Origin: Chimonanthus salicifolius
Taxonomy: Eukaryota; Streptophyta; Magnoliopsida; Laurales; Calycanthaceae
Length of the DNA: 64,000 nt
Direction of reading: 5' to 3'
Assembly: GCA_013350335.1 (NCBI GenBank)
Contig: CM023542.1
Coordinates: 6,496,025 to 6,560,024, forward strand
The notes beneath the pieces were generated by a model. It was not told the DNA's origin. It worked only from the letters and a program-made list of their open reading frames with translations, and ran no database searches. Each line of letters starts with the position of its first letter. Positions within the stretch are counted from its first letter, which is position 1. Both the position numbers and the translations under genes were made by a program. Shown here piece by piece: positions 48,127 to 59,994 of the stretch.

Positions 48127-49174
48127 CTACTCAAAACAGAGGTTGGATGTTCTAAGCACCAGCTTTCTGCTTAGTTTTTTTTCTAGACTACGGGTGAAAT
48201 CATCATCGTCATCTGAACTATACTCTGCTTTGCGTTTCGTGGCTGTCTTTGACACGGCTTTGGACACACTGATCTTCTTCACAGAGACCTGTTTTTCCCT
48301 CTCAACAAATGCAGCCTCCAGAGGAGAGCTTAACTTCTGTTGCTGATTATTCTTCAGTTTCGTCTCGTATACTTTCTTCGCTTCCTCTGGCGGTAGCAAA
48401 CCCCATTCCATCATCCTGCAATCATGTGATGGGAGATTGAGGAACTATCAAACCAAAATTACTGAACCAAAATAAATGATGTAAAAGTAGACCATAGTTG
48501 ACAGTGGGAAATAAATGGGGAACAAGGAATAGATGTTGGCCATTACAGCATCTTGCATGGAAACTAGTAAAAAGTGTCTGCTACACTAGCAACTGCTTAT
48601 GTATGTATACACAGGAAACCAATATACCTAATGGGAATTAAGATTTCTCTATTTCCTGGTGATGCTAATATCACGGCGTGACAAATTTTAGTGTCAGAGC
48701 TTAATGATCCAGACCTCAATCCATGGATCCCATCATCAACCAGAGATGCCCCAAATTTCTTCCAGCCTGGGTATTCCCAAATCCCAACCTTCAATTTTTT
48801 TTTTTTCCTTTTTCCAGAGAGAGAGAGAGGGAGACCAATTTACCAACCCTTCAATCAGTGGCCTACTTGTAGATTTAAGAAAAGATATTTAATGCAAAAT
48901 AGATCAAAGATAAATGGAATATACAGTTCGGATCTTCAAATTAGAAGTTTCTCTTTTGTAGATTATCCCACAAATCAATAACCACCACAATCAGATGCCA
49001 AAATGTGCACTAAGTTTTTTTTTTTTTTGAAAGGTGTGTATTATAAAGATATTTTCCTTTTTTTGTGGTTTTAGAATTGAAATTTTATTCAGAAAGCAAC
49101 AGAAAAATTCAAATAGATGTGGAATGTATGCCCACTGAGGTGGTGCAAAAAGTGGGTGTAGTTTTTTTTCCCAG

Positions 49175-49218
<44 letters not shown>

Positions 49219-52200
49219 GTAGATGCTAACAAATGCAACCCATGAATTACATCACAAGATGCCCTAACTAATACAGGGAAGCCAATTTCTTCCCAGATCT
49301 GAAGTATATGCTACTCTCCAAGACATCTTCTTCATTACTTTTTAAAGTAAGATAATGATATATTATTTTCATAAGAGATATTCTAATGATATTATTGTTT
49401 TTTTTTTTTTTGAGCAGTCTAATGATATTATTGTTTAAACAGATATTTTGAAAGAAATGCCATTCTTGTTGCTTAATCTGACAAAAGTCTCATGTTTTAT
49501 TTTGTTAACATTCTGAAATAAGCTCAATCCGTTTCTAGTTACTTACAAGAAAAAAATCTTGGTCCCTCTTCACACATGCTACACAGATTTCTGTGAAGGG
49601 AACCAATTTCTGGCATAGACATGGGTCCAGCCATCCATACCAAGTGAAAGGAGAACTCCTGTCTATGTTGCATGGACACTTCAATATAGGCAATGTGTCT
49701 GTGTCGGACACCTGCATGTCCATGTTTGACACTTCATTTTTTTTTTGTGAAATCTAAGTCCTTGCCATACCGATGGCGTTTCGGGGTGATAATGAAAAGA
49801 TAATGTGCCAATACAAACAACTCTTAGTCCTCCAAAATTTAGCTGAACCTCAGGTCCCACTTCGTTCTACCTCTGGAGTCACTTGGAAACAAGCACAATC
49901 TCTTCAGATACCAGCTTAAACAATCTTGGGCATTTCTGCATTGGACAGCCAGGAATGTTTTAGAACCATGCCTTACCCTTACCCTAATAATGGCTTGACA
50001 ATCTTCAAGAGTTAATCTGAAGCCACAGCCCAAAGGCAGGCACTATATTTTTTCATCATAAATTGATCCATCAACTGCAGTTACATTCTCCAAATTCCAC
50101 AGCCATTTCCCCAGAAGAGCCTGATCAACCACCTCCAAAGGACAGTTACCCAACCCAACTTCATCCAAAGGCTTGCAAATCTGTTTCCAAACTAACAGAT
50201 GATATCTACTTTTTTACAGGGAATCATTCCACAGAAAATTGCATTGAATCATTTCTAATCTTTTATTTACCAACCTGGGGCATTAGAAAACCAACATGAA
50301 ATAGATTGGCAAACTGGCCAGAAAATATCTCAGAAGCACCAACCTTCCTCCAATAGACAAATATGTACTCTTCCATTGAGAAAGTCTTCTCTCAAATCTA
50401 TCCACAACAGGATCACACAAAGCATTACAAGGGTTTACCGATGCATTACACCGGAAAGTGATAGCTAGCTATGATGCCCATTCATGGGAAGTATAAACCC
50501 CTTCATCTCACTCTTGAGCTAGTTAATCTTCTAGCCCAGGCATGCCTAGAACCTTTTAGAATGGCCTGAACATACATAACCCCTCCTTATCTGAATTTTA
50601 AGAAAAGAAAAGTATCTGGCATATTTAATATGAGAAATCTCAATTTCAAAGTGATCTATCCTGAGACCATGGATGCAGCCATGGCTCACGGAAACTTGTA
50701 GCATCAATGGACTAATGGAGGCTTTAAGCTACAAGAATGAAAAAGAAATGGTGACAAGCCAACAAATGAGCACCCTTGCCAGATCCCTCTGCTAACATTG
50801 AAGAATACTTTTGGAAGTATTCATTGTGGAACAATGAGACACATGCCGTAATTGAACCTCTCCACCTTCTGCCAAAGACTGTTCCTTCCAACAAAGAAAT
50901 CGAGACTCTGATCCGCCCTATCATATGCCTCTCAAGTATCTAGCTTACAAACCACTCCATCATTACCAGATTTGTAATTAGAATCCAGACTTTCATCTGC
51001 AATTACTACTGAATCTAGAATTTGCCTTGACTCAACAAAGGCCCCTTGGGCTTCATACAAGGAAGCTTCTACCCATTTTCAAAGAGATCAGACATTTGAG
51101 CAGTTCCTTGGATATCTACCTCTCACACACATTCATAAATCAATGTATGGAGTAGTTAACTTTCCCGCATTGAAAGGCATTGTCAGATCTCATTTGATGT
51201 TAGATTTTTCTTTAGATTGATAGTACATTTTTCTTCTTTCTTGTTTGTTAATATCCTTGGGGTTTGGGTTGTGCCCAGATCAGTCACTCCCACCTTTTGT
51301 ACTTGTTTTCTTTTTATTAATGATATTTTGTATGTTCACTTTTTCAGGAAAAAAAGGACCTTCCTCAGTCTATTCAAAAGAACTTCAGGAAGATACTCTA
51401 GTGAATTCCAATGAGGTTTATGTGATGATGATCATTCAGCTCTTTTGCCCGGTTTTCTTTAGGATAAGAACAAGGAAAAGACACCCAAGCTCTTAAAGGA
51501 TAATACCTTTATCATGGAATTCACAAAGCCAAAGATCCTCTTTGATATGCTTACAATAATGTCAAGAAAGAAAAGAAAAAAGGAAACCATATCGGCCAAA
51601 AGACCTAGGCTTCTCAAACGACATTTTTACTTCATCAGAAAATGGGGCCTCCAAATCCAATCTTTACTCATCATTGAGCCTTCTAAAAGGGCCGTTCACA
51701 GGAAAGGGTCTTAACTCCATCAGATTTATACAAATTTGTGAAATAATACTATCTCCTCAAGTTTAGGTTCTTTTGTTCTACAATTTAATCTTGACATTGG
51801 AGGAGTTGAATCCTATTGTTTGGGAAGTGAGCATTTGCAACATTATGGAAGAAATGCATATTATTGTCACCCTAATGCAACCATTTAACCCTAGACTGCT
51901 GCGACCACGGAGAACTCATTCTAAAAGCATCTTTAAGATCCCTTTTTCTCATTCTGTTATCCACTGTCAACAGACCCTCTTCTTCTAGTTGATCAAGATT
52001 TTAGATTTCTTCCCGAAACTCATTTACCCACCCTTTTGAGGTTCAACTAAGGTCAAACTTAGTCAAACCCATAAAATCAACAGGATGTCGTGAATAATAT
52101 TTATGAATTAATCAATCAATTAATTAATAATAAATAAATTGAAAATGTATTGATATATAAATAACTATAAAATGTAATATAAAATTCAAAACACATAAAA

Positions 52201-55200
52201 TATAGAAAAGTTATTCATCACATTAAAAAAAATGTCTTGTTCACAATAATTACAATTATAAATCACATAATAATCCAACAATCCAACATAATAAATTCCT
52301 AACATTTTGCATTTTATTGAGGGTCAACCGCCCTAGCACTTTCAAAGCACAGGTCAATGAAGGCTTTTGTGGTTTTGAATTTCAAAAAGGTTTTAAAGAG
52401 ATCAGAGCGCATCTAGTAAAGGTCAAGGTTCACAGAATCTAGACTCATTTTCCTTACTTTAAAATCATATTTAGCAAAACTTACTTTCATTGTCCTTCCT
52501 TCAATTGATTTACCATTAAACAGCTCTATAGCTCTTTTGGCTCCCTCTCTGCTTTGTATCTAATAAAGCCAAAACTCCAAAAGCCTTTTTCTTCTTCCTG
52601 AGCGCCTACCCAATGGCATGTAGCAGTCAAAAACAATTCCCACAAGACATAACTCTTGAACTGTTTCCCAAAGACCCCATTCTTGAGCATCCCCAAATCT
52701 CAAAGGAGAGACACTTTCTGCCACCACATTCTCATCATTTTGCAATACATAATGCATTTTTCAACTCTCCATGTTGCTTACTCGAGGGATTTGTTTCAAT
52801 TGGGAAAAGATAACCTATAATCATTCATCTACGCATTTATATAAACTGTAGATTTCTTAAGTTTCTCAGTTGTAAATAAAATAAATGGTTGTGCAACTAG
52901 AATCCAATAATATTCAAGAATCCCCTGAATGGACCACTTGGGATAAAAGGGATGGGAAGACGTTAAGGACCACATGGACAGGGTCACATGAGGGTGGGTG
53001 AAATACCAGCCCCATTCAAATCACCCTAGTCATATGGGAATTTTCTCCTCTTTAAATTTCTCTATGGATTATCCTATCAAGCAAATGGCTTCACCATTTC
53101 ATGAATAGAAAACGTGTTTTTGTTATTGACTGACTGAGATGGAAAGACCAGTAATCATGATTCATTATATTTCAAAATTAGGCTGCTTCAAAATTCAGGC
53201 ACTCGTGAAAATAGGATGACTGCCTTCAAGACCACAAGCTACAGCAAGGTGCCAACCCACAATTCAAGGCCCTCATGCTTATGCTTCTTTGGGAGAACTA
53301 CATCCAATTGTTGAATCAGGCACATTAAGCACATTCTACTTATTAATAAAACTTAGTTAAATGAATGTTCAATGCTTGTATATATATATATATATATATT
53401 TTTTTTTTTGGAAAGGTTCTTGTATTTATCTTTCTTATTATATATTTTTGGTAACTTATAAAAAAGAAAAAGAGTTCAACGAACATTCTTTGCTATCCAC
53501 TTTTTGTGGAACTACGACAAGCAAACAACAACTTTAACATGTTACAGCTTGTGGTTCAATTTTTGACCAGGAATTTCAAGGAAGATCAAAACATGTAAGA
53601 CCCTAACTAGGATTTCACAACAAGAGAGTTATCCTTGACTGAACACTGAAAGATGAGAAATGCCGCTACTCACAAGCTCTCTCTCTCCAATCTATGGCCC
53701 GACTATAAGGGATGAGAAATGTGATGGTAAGCAAGGATGGTACGCAAGCACTCTCTCTACCTCAGGAGCGTCTTTGGAGTACATAATACAAAGGAAAAGA
53801 CCAAAACCTTTAGCTGATATGTTTTGGATGTACATTCAAAGGGAAGAGTAAGTAAAGTTTTCATATAGAGGCAAATCATGTAATGATTGAGTATATTGAT
53901 TTGCACCCAATACTTAAAAAACTAGAGCCAATAAACAATTAGATCTCAGTTTCTGATATAATAAACTTGATTCCACCTAAAGTTTGCATAGATAAAAAAT
54001 GGCAGACTTGCAGTTTACCAAGAAAAAGAAAACTATATCCATCGTACTTGTTAAGTGGTATGATACTTTCTTGGGTATTACCACCCAAGTACCCGTAGAA
54101 GTACACCAGTTTACTCAACACTTACATTGAGAAGGGAAAAAATGTAAAAATGGGAAACCAATAGGTCTGTTCGAATTGGAGGGAAGTTGGGAGAAAAACC
54201 ACTTTCTTCCACTTCTCTACCATTGTGTTTCATTGGTGATTTTGAAGTGGGGGAAACTACAATAAAGTAATGGTAGATAACATTGCCATTTTCTTCAACT
54301 TGTTTGAGAGAAGGGTTTTCAACAACCCACATTCGAAAAATAAACATATTCTATCATGATCCATAAATCAATGTGGAGTAGAATTCCCCTCATTTTCTAC
54401 TAAACATTTCCCCCAAACATAGAACAGCTGCACAGACAATGTAGATCCCAGAAGCTTAAATGCTCAAAATACATATATGGATCCTAACAGGAAGAGAGAA
54501 CCAATCCCACTCTGATACAGACAAATCCCACGGTAGCAATCCAACAAAGGAAATGCAAAGAAGCAAGCACAACAAAATAAAATGAGTGGGTTGCTGTCTC
54601 TCACCAGAATGCAGCCATTTCACTGTTGGGACGCTGCCGATATAGTGTCTCATAGAAAATCCTTAATGGGTCTCTCTGCAATCCAAAATCAAATATAACA
54701 AAGCACAATAAAATAATGTTCAAATGGAACCATCACCTAAAGGCCTCAATATGAAATGTAATGATTAAAAAAAAAAAAAAAAACAGTAGCAGAAATGCTC
54801 TCTGGATGCGCGGAAAAGGAAGTACATTCCTGATAAAATAACCATTTTTAGCTAAAAGTGGCCATGCCCAGCTCTGTTTTTAATTTAAAATTGTTATTAT
54901 CCAAGAAAGTAATTTTCTTTCCATGCATTGGATCAAAGCTTCCGTTCAGTCCATGGAAAGGAAAGACCTTTCCTGTGGCAAACCACTCAGTTAAGAAATG
55001 GTTATTTTCCATGAAACTACATACTACTAAAGAAATAGTTATTTGCATTCGAACAAAGGCAATAAAAAAAACCAGTCCTTACTTCATCGGGTGGGTCGTG
55101 CTTCTGACCCGGCAAATCATACACCTTTTTCTCCTTCTTCTTTCCATTTTTGGCTATTGCAGCGGCAACAGAAGTAGCTTTTTTCTTCTTCAACACCTTC

Positions 55201-55603
55201 TCCTCCTCTTTTTTTAACTTTTTCTTCTTGACAATTTTCTTATCCTTCATTGCCATTGCCTTAAAAATCGTTGAAAGGGAACAGAAGAAAAACCCATAAC
55301 TCGAGAGTTGACAAGAGAATAATTCAAATAGACCCAGATGAGAAATGAAGAAAGAGGAACCTTTTCTCCAGTCCTGTGAGCCTTTTTTATGCTGTGTTTG
55401 GTTTCTTCTTCTTCATCCTCATCGGACTCGAGTTCTTGTTTCTTGATTTTAGCCGCTGCCTGGAGAGGAGCTTCTCCAGTGCCATTGATTTGGCTTGTTT
55501 TCTTCTTAGACTTCAAAGTAGAACTTAGGAAGTTTTCATCGTCGTCTTCTATTTTCTCCTCTTTCACTTCCATCTTCACAGCTTTGTCTCCTTTGGAAGT
55601 CAT
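48127..55603 (-). CDS. Conserved plant Lys/acid-rich protein of unknown function
   Basis: Four exons at GT-AG sites: 55361-55603, 55083-55259, 54605-54675, 48127-48415. They total 780 bases, 259 residues plus stop, with an unbroken frame. Residues 1-125 are mostly Lys, Glu and Asp in runs (for example [10 protein letters not shown] and [18 protein letters not shown]) with likely nuclear or nucleolar signals. The most conserved-looking part is about 127-180: [55 protein letters not shown]. The tail is again Lys/Ser-rich with an SSDDDDD run. I recall the same core in uncharacterised proteins across land plants but know no biochemical role. Exon 4 is assumed to be the last. Intron 3 (48416-54604) is 6.2 kb and full of LINE remains in the same orientation as the gene. 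Confidence 0.85.
49171..49214. repeat. (GA)n microsatellite
   Basis: About 21 GA units in intron 3 of the Lys-rich protein gene. Confidence 0.9.
49830..52000 (-). pseudogene. Degenerate L1 LINE ORF2 (reverse transcriptase) in intron 3
   Basis: Read on the minus strand with frameshifts, blocks occur in the order of plant L1 ORF2. SRVKWLH..GDNN.HFFH.VANA is at about 51835-51910. [18 protein letters not shown] is at 51590-51640 and [20 protein letters not shown] at 51420-51470. [17 protein letters not shown] and VVCKLDT.EAYDRA lie at 50920-51040, then [40 protein letters not shown] and GKWLW at 50100-50420. The endonuclease part is missing and stops are many. The orientation matches the host gene. 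Confidence 0.75.
51170..51355 (+). mobile_element. LINE 3' tail inserted in opposite direction into the L1 remnant
   Basis: It breaks the L1 ORF2 order between the LIPKK block and the AFVESRQ block. On the plus strand it ends CTTTTTATTAATGATATTTT...CAGGAAAAAA, a LINE-like 3' end with an A tail. Boundaries are approximate. Confidence 0.45.
52400..52780 (-). pseudogene. RRM remnant, probably ORF1 of the same L1
   Basis: Minus-strand frames give [17 protein letters not shown], then after a frameshift [20 protein letters not shown] and [12 protein letters not shown], an RRM fold pattern with the RNP1 region damaged. It lies upstream of, and in the same direction as, the ORF2 remnant at 49830-52000, as ORF1 should. 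A captured SR-type splicing factor piece is an alternative. Confidence 0.5.
53381..53410. repeat. (TA)n followed by T run
   Basis: Nine or more TA units then about eleven T in intron 3 of the Lys-rich protein gene. Confidence 0.9.
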
Positions 55604-56200
55604 TTCAGAGGAAATGAAAAACGGAAATGAAATCCCCCACTAAGGAGAATGGAATTATCGTGGGAGAGTGGGAGAGTGCAATGGCGGCGCTGCTTTTAAT
55701 TGCACTATGATGCCTTTATTTATTTAAAATATAAAAATATTTAAATGAAATTTAAATTTGAGAAATTTTGTAATTTCGATGCTGCCATTTCCATCATTCG
55801 TAGTAAAAAAATTGTCATATCAATCACTTATCTGAAAATAGTCTTATATTTTCCAGTTAGTTTTTTTTTAATTCAAACATTTTATTTTTTTAATATACTT
55901 GTACAAGTTATATGAATTTTAATGTACTATTAAAAAAAAAGTAAAAACGCTATAAATTCTAATATAATATTTTTGTACAAGTAGTGAATAAATGTGTTTG
56001 GATCATTAAAGTGATAGCTCAAATGAAATTCAATTCAGGAAAATAAAATTAGAAAAGTCAACATTACTAATACGGTGATAATGATGATGATAGTAATGAA
56101 ACAGAGAAATTTAGATATTTCCTATAGAGTTTTATTCCTTACAATCATTTCATAATGTCATAAAGAAGAGGGTAGCGATCCTCCTATGCATATTTTGTTT
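55604..56200. other. Upstream region of the Lys-rich protein gene
   Basis: The first 90 bases are the probable leader (minus strand). Beyond about 55720 it is AT-rich with no motif I can defend. Confidence 0.4.
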
Positions 56201-56239
56201 AATCCGACACGGATTTTAGTATATTTTCAGTTTTATCCT

Positions 56240-56520
56240 TCGCATGAACAGTAAAATCAGACTGTTTGCATGAACTGTAAAATTTCGGCTAGCCGATTTA
56301 TTGTTCAAGAGAATTTCAGCGAACGCGAATTTACTGTTCAAGTGAATTTCGGCAAACTGATGTTACTGTTCACGTGGATTTCGGCAAGCCGATGTTATTG
56401 TTCAAGCGAATTTTGGCGAGCCGATATTACTGTTCATCCGAAAGGTAAAATTTCGGCGAGTCGATTTTACTGTTCATTCGAAGGGTTGATGAGCCTATTT
56501 TACTATTCATACGAAGGTAA
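56240..56520. repeat. Minisatellite of about 32-bp units
   Basis: The word ACTGTTCA (or ATTGTTCA) recurs near 56300, 56334, 56366, 56398, 56430 and 56470. Each is followed by a GAATTTCGGCGAGCCGAT-like stretch. Units are 60-85% alike by eye. A 166-residue ORF runs through it, but only because the unit lacks stops in one frame. Confidence 0.75.
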
Positions 56521-57090
56521 AATTGACAATACACTAAAACCCGTATCTAATTGTACAAATCTCCCGTGGGAAGATTGCTGCCCAAACAAAATACTAAAGT
56601 TTAACATTACATTTATTATTAATATCCTTCGCCTTTCCAATGCAAGACAATTGACTCTTGTAAACACATTCTCATTATCTATTTCAAATGGGTATCCAAA
56701 GAACTATCACTTCTCAAATCATCACCTACATGGTATTGTAAGTGATTCACATATCTCTTTTCCTCTATGAAGGAAAAATCACCAATCTATCTTGTGAAAG
56801 ATAGATTTTTTTATTTTTTTATAACCTACGGGAAATCCCGAGCTCACCTTAAGAGTATGTTGTCAAATTGTTAGAGTGCGATTACGATTAACTTGCGAAA
56901 AATTATATATAAAAGTGTGGCATTAATTGCGTTTATTTTAGCCTTCACTCATTTCTCCTTGAGAGAGAGAGAGAGGAGAAGCAATGCTCCATTTCCAATT
57001 TCAAATCAGCGGTGAAGGCCAGGTTCTGTCCATTTGGCTAGAACGCAGCACTTCTTCACATGGGTTTCATGGGCTGATGTCCGTGAACGG

Positions 57091-57511
57091 GGGATGAGAC
57101 TCAGGCTGGGCCTAATCCAAGCCCAATGAAAAACATGGGAAAAAAATGGGTTTGGGACTTTGGGTTGGGGCTGGAATCGGGCTCATTTTTTTTGCACCGA
57201 ATTAGAATTTGGGTGGGTCAAATACCTAGTACACAATGTCCAAGTTTAGCCCGAAAGTTGAACGTGAGCCACATTTATATAATACAGTGTCTATTTTGTA
57301 AAATAATACCAAAAAAAAATATATCTTTTAAGCTTAAAGAAAAACTAGCCTAAATGAGGCCACGTATACATTTCAGGCTTGAGAGACGGCTTATTCCCGG
57401 GCTCAAGTTTGACTAGTCTAGTTTAAATGGGGCCGAGGTCCTTAAATAGCAATTCAAACTCAGGCTTGGCAGGCCCAAAACTCTACTCGGCCCGCCCGAG
57501 TTATAGCCCTA
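57091..57511. mobile_element. Possible hAT-like TIR element with GGGC-rich ends
   Basis: Left GGGATGAGACTCAGGCTGGG; right end, reverse-complemented, GGGCTATAACTCGGGCGGGC. These are imperfect inverted repeats. The interior has GGGTTTGGGAC- and CCCGAAAG-type words like the element at 10310. No target duplication was found. Confidence 0.4.
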
Positions 57512-59735
57512 GTCGTAGATGCCAATGACAGTTGCTTTCTAAGGTGACATTATTAATTCATAAGTTATTCTTGAATTTAAATTATATAATATTTAACAAT
57601 GAAGTAAGATTCAATGGTCTTAAAAATAGTATTTGATATGCACATTTAAATAAAATTCCAATAAATATGCATAACCACCAAATATAAAATCGAATAAATA
57701 AGCAATTGAATACTTGGAAGTAGAAACCTCCTTCCATTTCACAGTAAATAAGTGATCCTGTAAAATGTATCTAAATTAAACTTTAAATCCTCACGGATGA
57801 GTCCATTATTCTTAAGGCCCACAACCTTCCGCTTCTTAAGAGAGGAGGCAATCATTTGAACTACACCCACGTGTGGGTAAAAACTATCATGCATTATCTC
57901 TATTACTATAAAAATGGGAAAATTATTTTTTTTCCTTAGATAATACCAAAGAATTGGTGCATTTTATACATAGAGAAATGATGGACAACACTTGGTTCAT
58001 TTCCTATTTTTCTTTTAATTTATGTATACACCAGTACTAATTGTATCAATCAAAAGAAAATTTGAGGAGATGTAAGTGGAATAAATTTTAGCTTTAAAGT
58101 CATTTTTAGCCATTAAAATTATAAGTGTTCCTAAAAAACCTTAAGTGGCTAAAAAAATCAGAAGTGGTAAAATTATGGTTGATTTTTGTCATTGTCTCTA
58201 ACATAAAAATAGAAATTGTTTCTATCAATAGTCTTATAACACTGTTAGTAATTTTTAATAGAAAAAGTTCCATTATTTTTTTAGAAAATTGACAAGCATA
58301 TACAGTAAAACCTCTATAATGTAATGTGATTGGGACCATAAAACATATATTATATTATAGATGTTATTAAATTAGAGAGACTAGCAGTAATCCTTTCTAA
58401 AAATCTCCTTAAAACTCTCATCTATCACTAAAAGGTTTTTCGGCTTCTCTTTTTGAAAACAAAACACTCATTTCGATTTATCCAGAAGCCTATCTTATAT
58501 TACTTTTTCCGAGTTTATGATATAGTTTGTGAGGTCCCTAGTCACCTTTACAGTAATTTTGTATTCTAAACGTATGAAATATTAGTTTATAAAATGGTTG
58601 GAATAATATATATTTTATTCTAAATGTATTCAGTGAGTTAGAGAGATTTATTATTTTGAATGGGCCCGAGGTTAGGATCAATTGTCGATATTATTTTAAA
58701 CCGCTTATAACTTTATAGAGTACTACATTATAGAGAATTTGTTGTATTTATCAATTCAAATTTATTCAGATTTTTTTTATTAAATATCTTTACTGCACCT
58801 TAAAATACTGATTGATTGTAGCTTGCCAGTCCAATATGATAGTATGGAAAATGTATAATTCAATGTACATGCGGCATCTCTCTTTTTTTCTTATTTAGTA
58901 ATTAGCTAATTGCACATTATTTTAAAAATACAAAATATTTTAAATGTAGAAAGAGAAAATTAATATATAGAATTATAGATATTAGATAAAAAAAAAATTC
59001 ATTAGGTGTAAGGTAAAATCTTTGTGTACGAAGCTCAAGGATCATCTCTCTTTCATTTTTATTGATGATATTAATTAAATTGCTTAGTGTATTTGCAGTA
59101 AAGTTATTTTAAATAAACTAAATGAATTCTATATAAAAGCGCTTCACTGAATTGAAAAAAAAACCTATTACAAAAATAGATTATCATTAATTGTACGCAT
59201 ATATTTGACAAAACATATAGTACGTGTGTAATAATATATAACTCACGAATTAATTAACTATTTTAATTATTATTTATTATCTTCTTTTCAGTTAATGTAA
59301 ATACATATTTAAACAAATTTCTTTCTTTTTCAAGGTAATTGATATAGTTTTAAATTATGAATATTTAGAAAAAGATAAAGAGAATAAATATTTTGAAAAA
59401 TATTCCATTAATATTTTTTATCTAAATTATATTATAAATAAAAATTTTTTAAAAATATAATTCTTTAAAGTTAGTTTTCTTCTAAATGTTTGATAAAAAA
59501 TAAAATTAAGAACATTGTTTTAAGTCTTTATTTTAGTTTAATTTTTTTTACAAAAATTACATAAAACGTATAAATGTGCAAAATTTATATAATATTTTAA
59601 CTGAATTTTTTATTTCAGAAATTTTAAATTAAGACGTATTATTATTATTATTATTTATTATTGTGCAGTGACGTTATTATTATTATTATTTTCTACCAAT
59701 GTTTCCGTTCTTTACATGTGACAAAGAAAAGATCA
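57512..59735. other. AT-rich intergenic DNA, no gene seen
   Basis: Short ORFs only. A (TTA)n-type run lies at 59638-59690. No domain or RNA gene was recognised. Confidence 0.5.
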
Positions 59736-59739
59736 AAAT

Positions 59740-59994
59740 CTCAACATCACCCCTCCCTCGTCACGCCTTCCCTCCCTCGATCTCATTCGCGGATTCGATC
59801 CCATCCGATCCGTTCGAACTGAATTCTGAAGACAAGAGATGGTATCTTCCCAGTTGAAGCGCAGATCTTTATTTCTCCGCACACAATAAAACAAAGAAAA
59901 GATGATAGTCTCCGTCCTCTGCCAGCTTATTATACACTGAATTCAAGAAGCCTCAAAGATCAAATCCATCTAACATCGCATCTGACTATCTGAG
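59740..59994 (+). other. Probable 5' untranslated exon of a gene running past the right edge
   Basis: After AT-rich DNA the composition changes sharply at about 59745 to a CT-rich, GC-richer leader (CCCTCCCTCGTCACGCCTTC). It ends in CTATCTGAG followed by a donor GTACTC and a T-rich intron-like stretch. A small upstream ORF of 16 codons starts at the ATG at 59839. No coding exon was found downstream to 64000, so the gene body would lie outside the window. A non-coding RNA or unused leader cannot be excluded. Confidence 0.4.

Noticed and set aside
48704..48981. ORFs on the plus strand within intron 3
   Set aside because: They ride on a T run and short GA tract; no family resemblance.
56240..56520. 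CRISPR-like spaced repeat
   Set aside because: Spacers are not unique and the units grade into each other; this is a plant minisatellite.
56270..56770. 166-residue ORF on the plus strand
   Set aside because: Its first half is a tandem repeat read in a frame without stops; no domain, and the composition is not that of the recognised genes.
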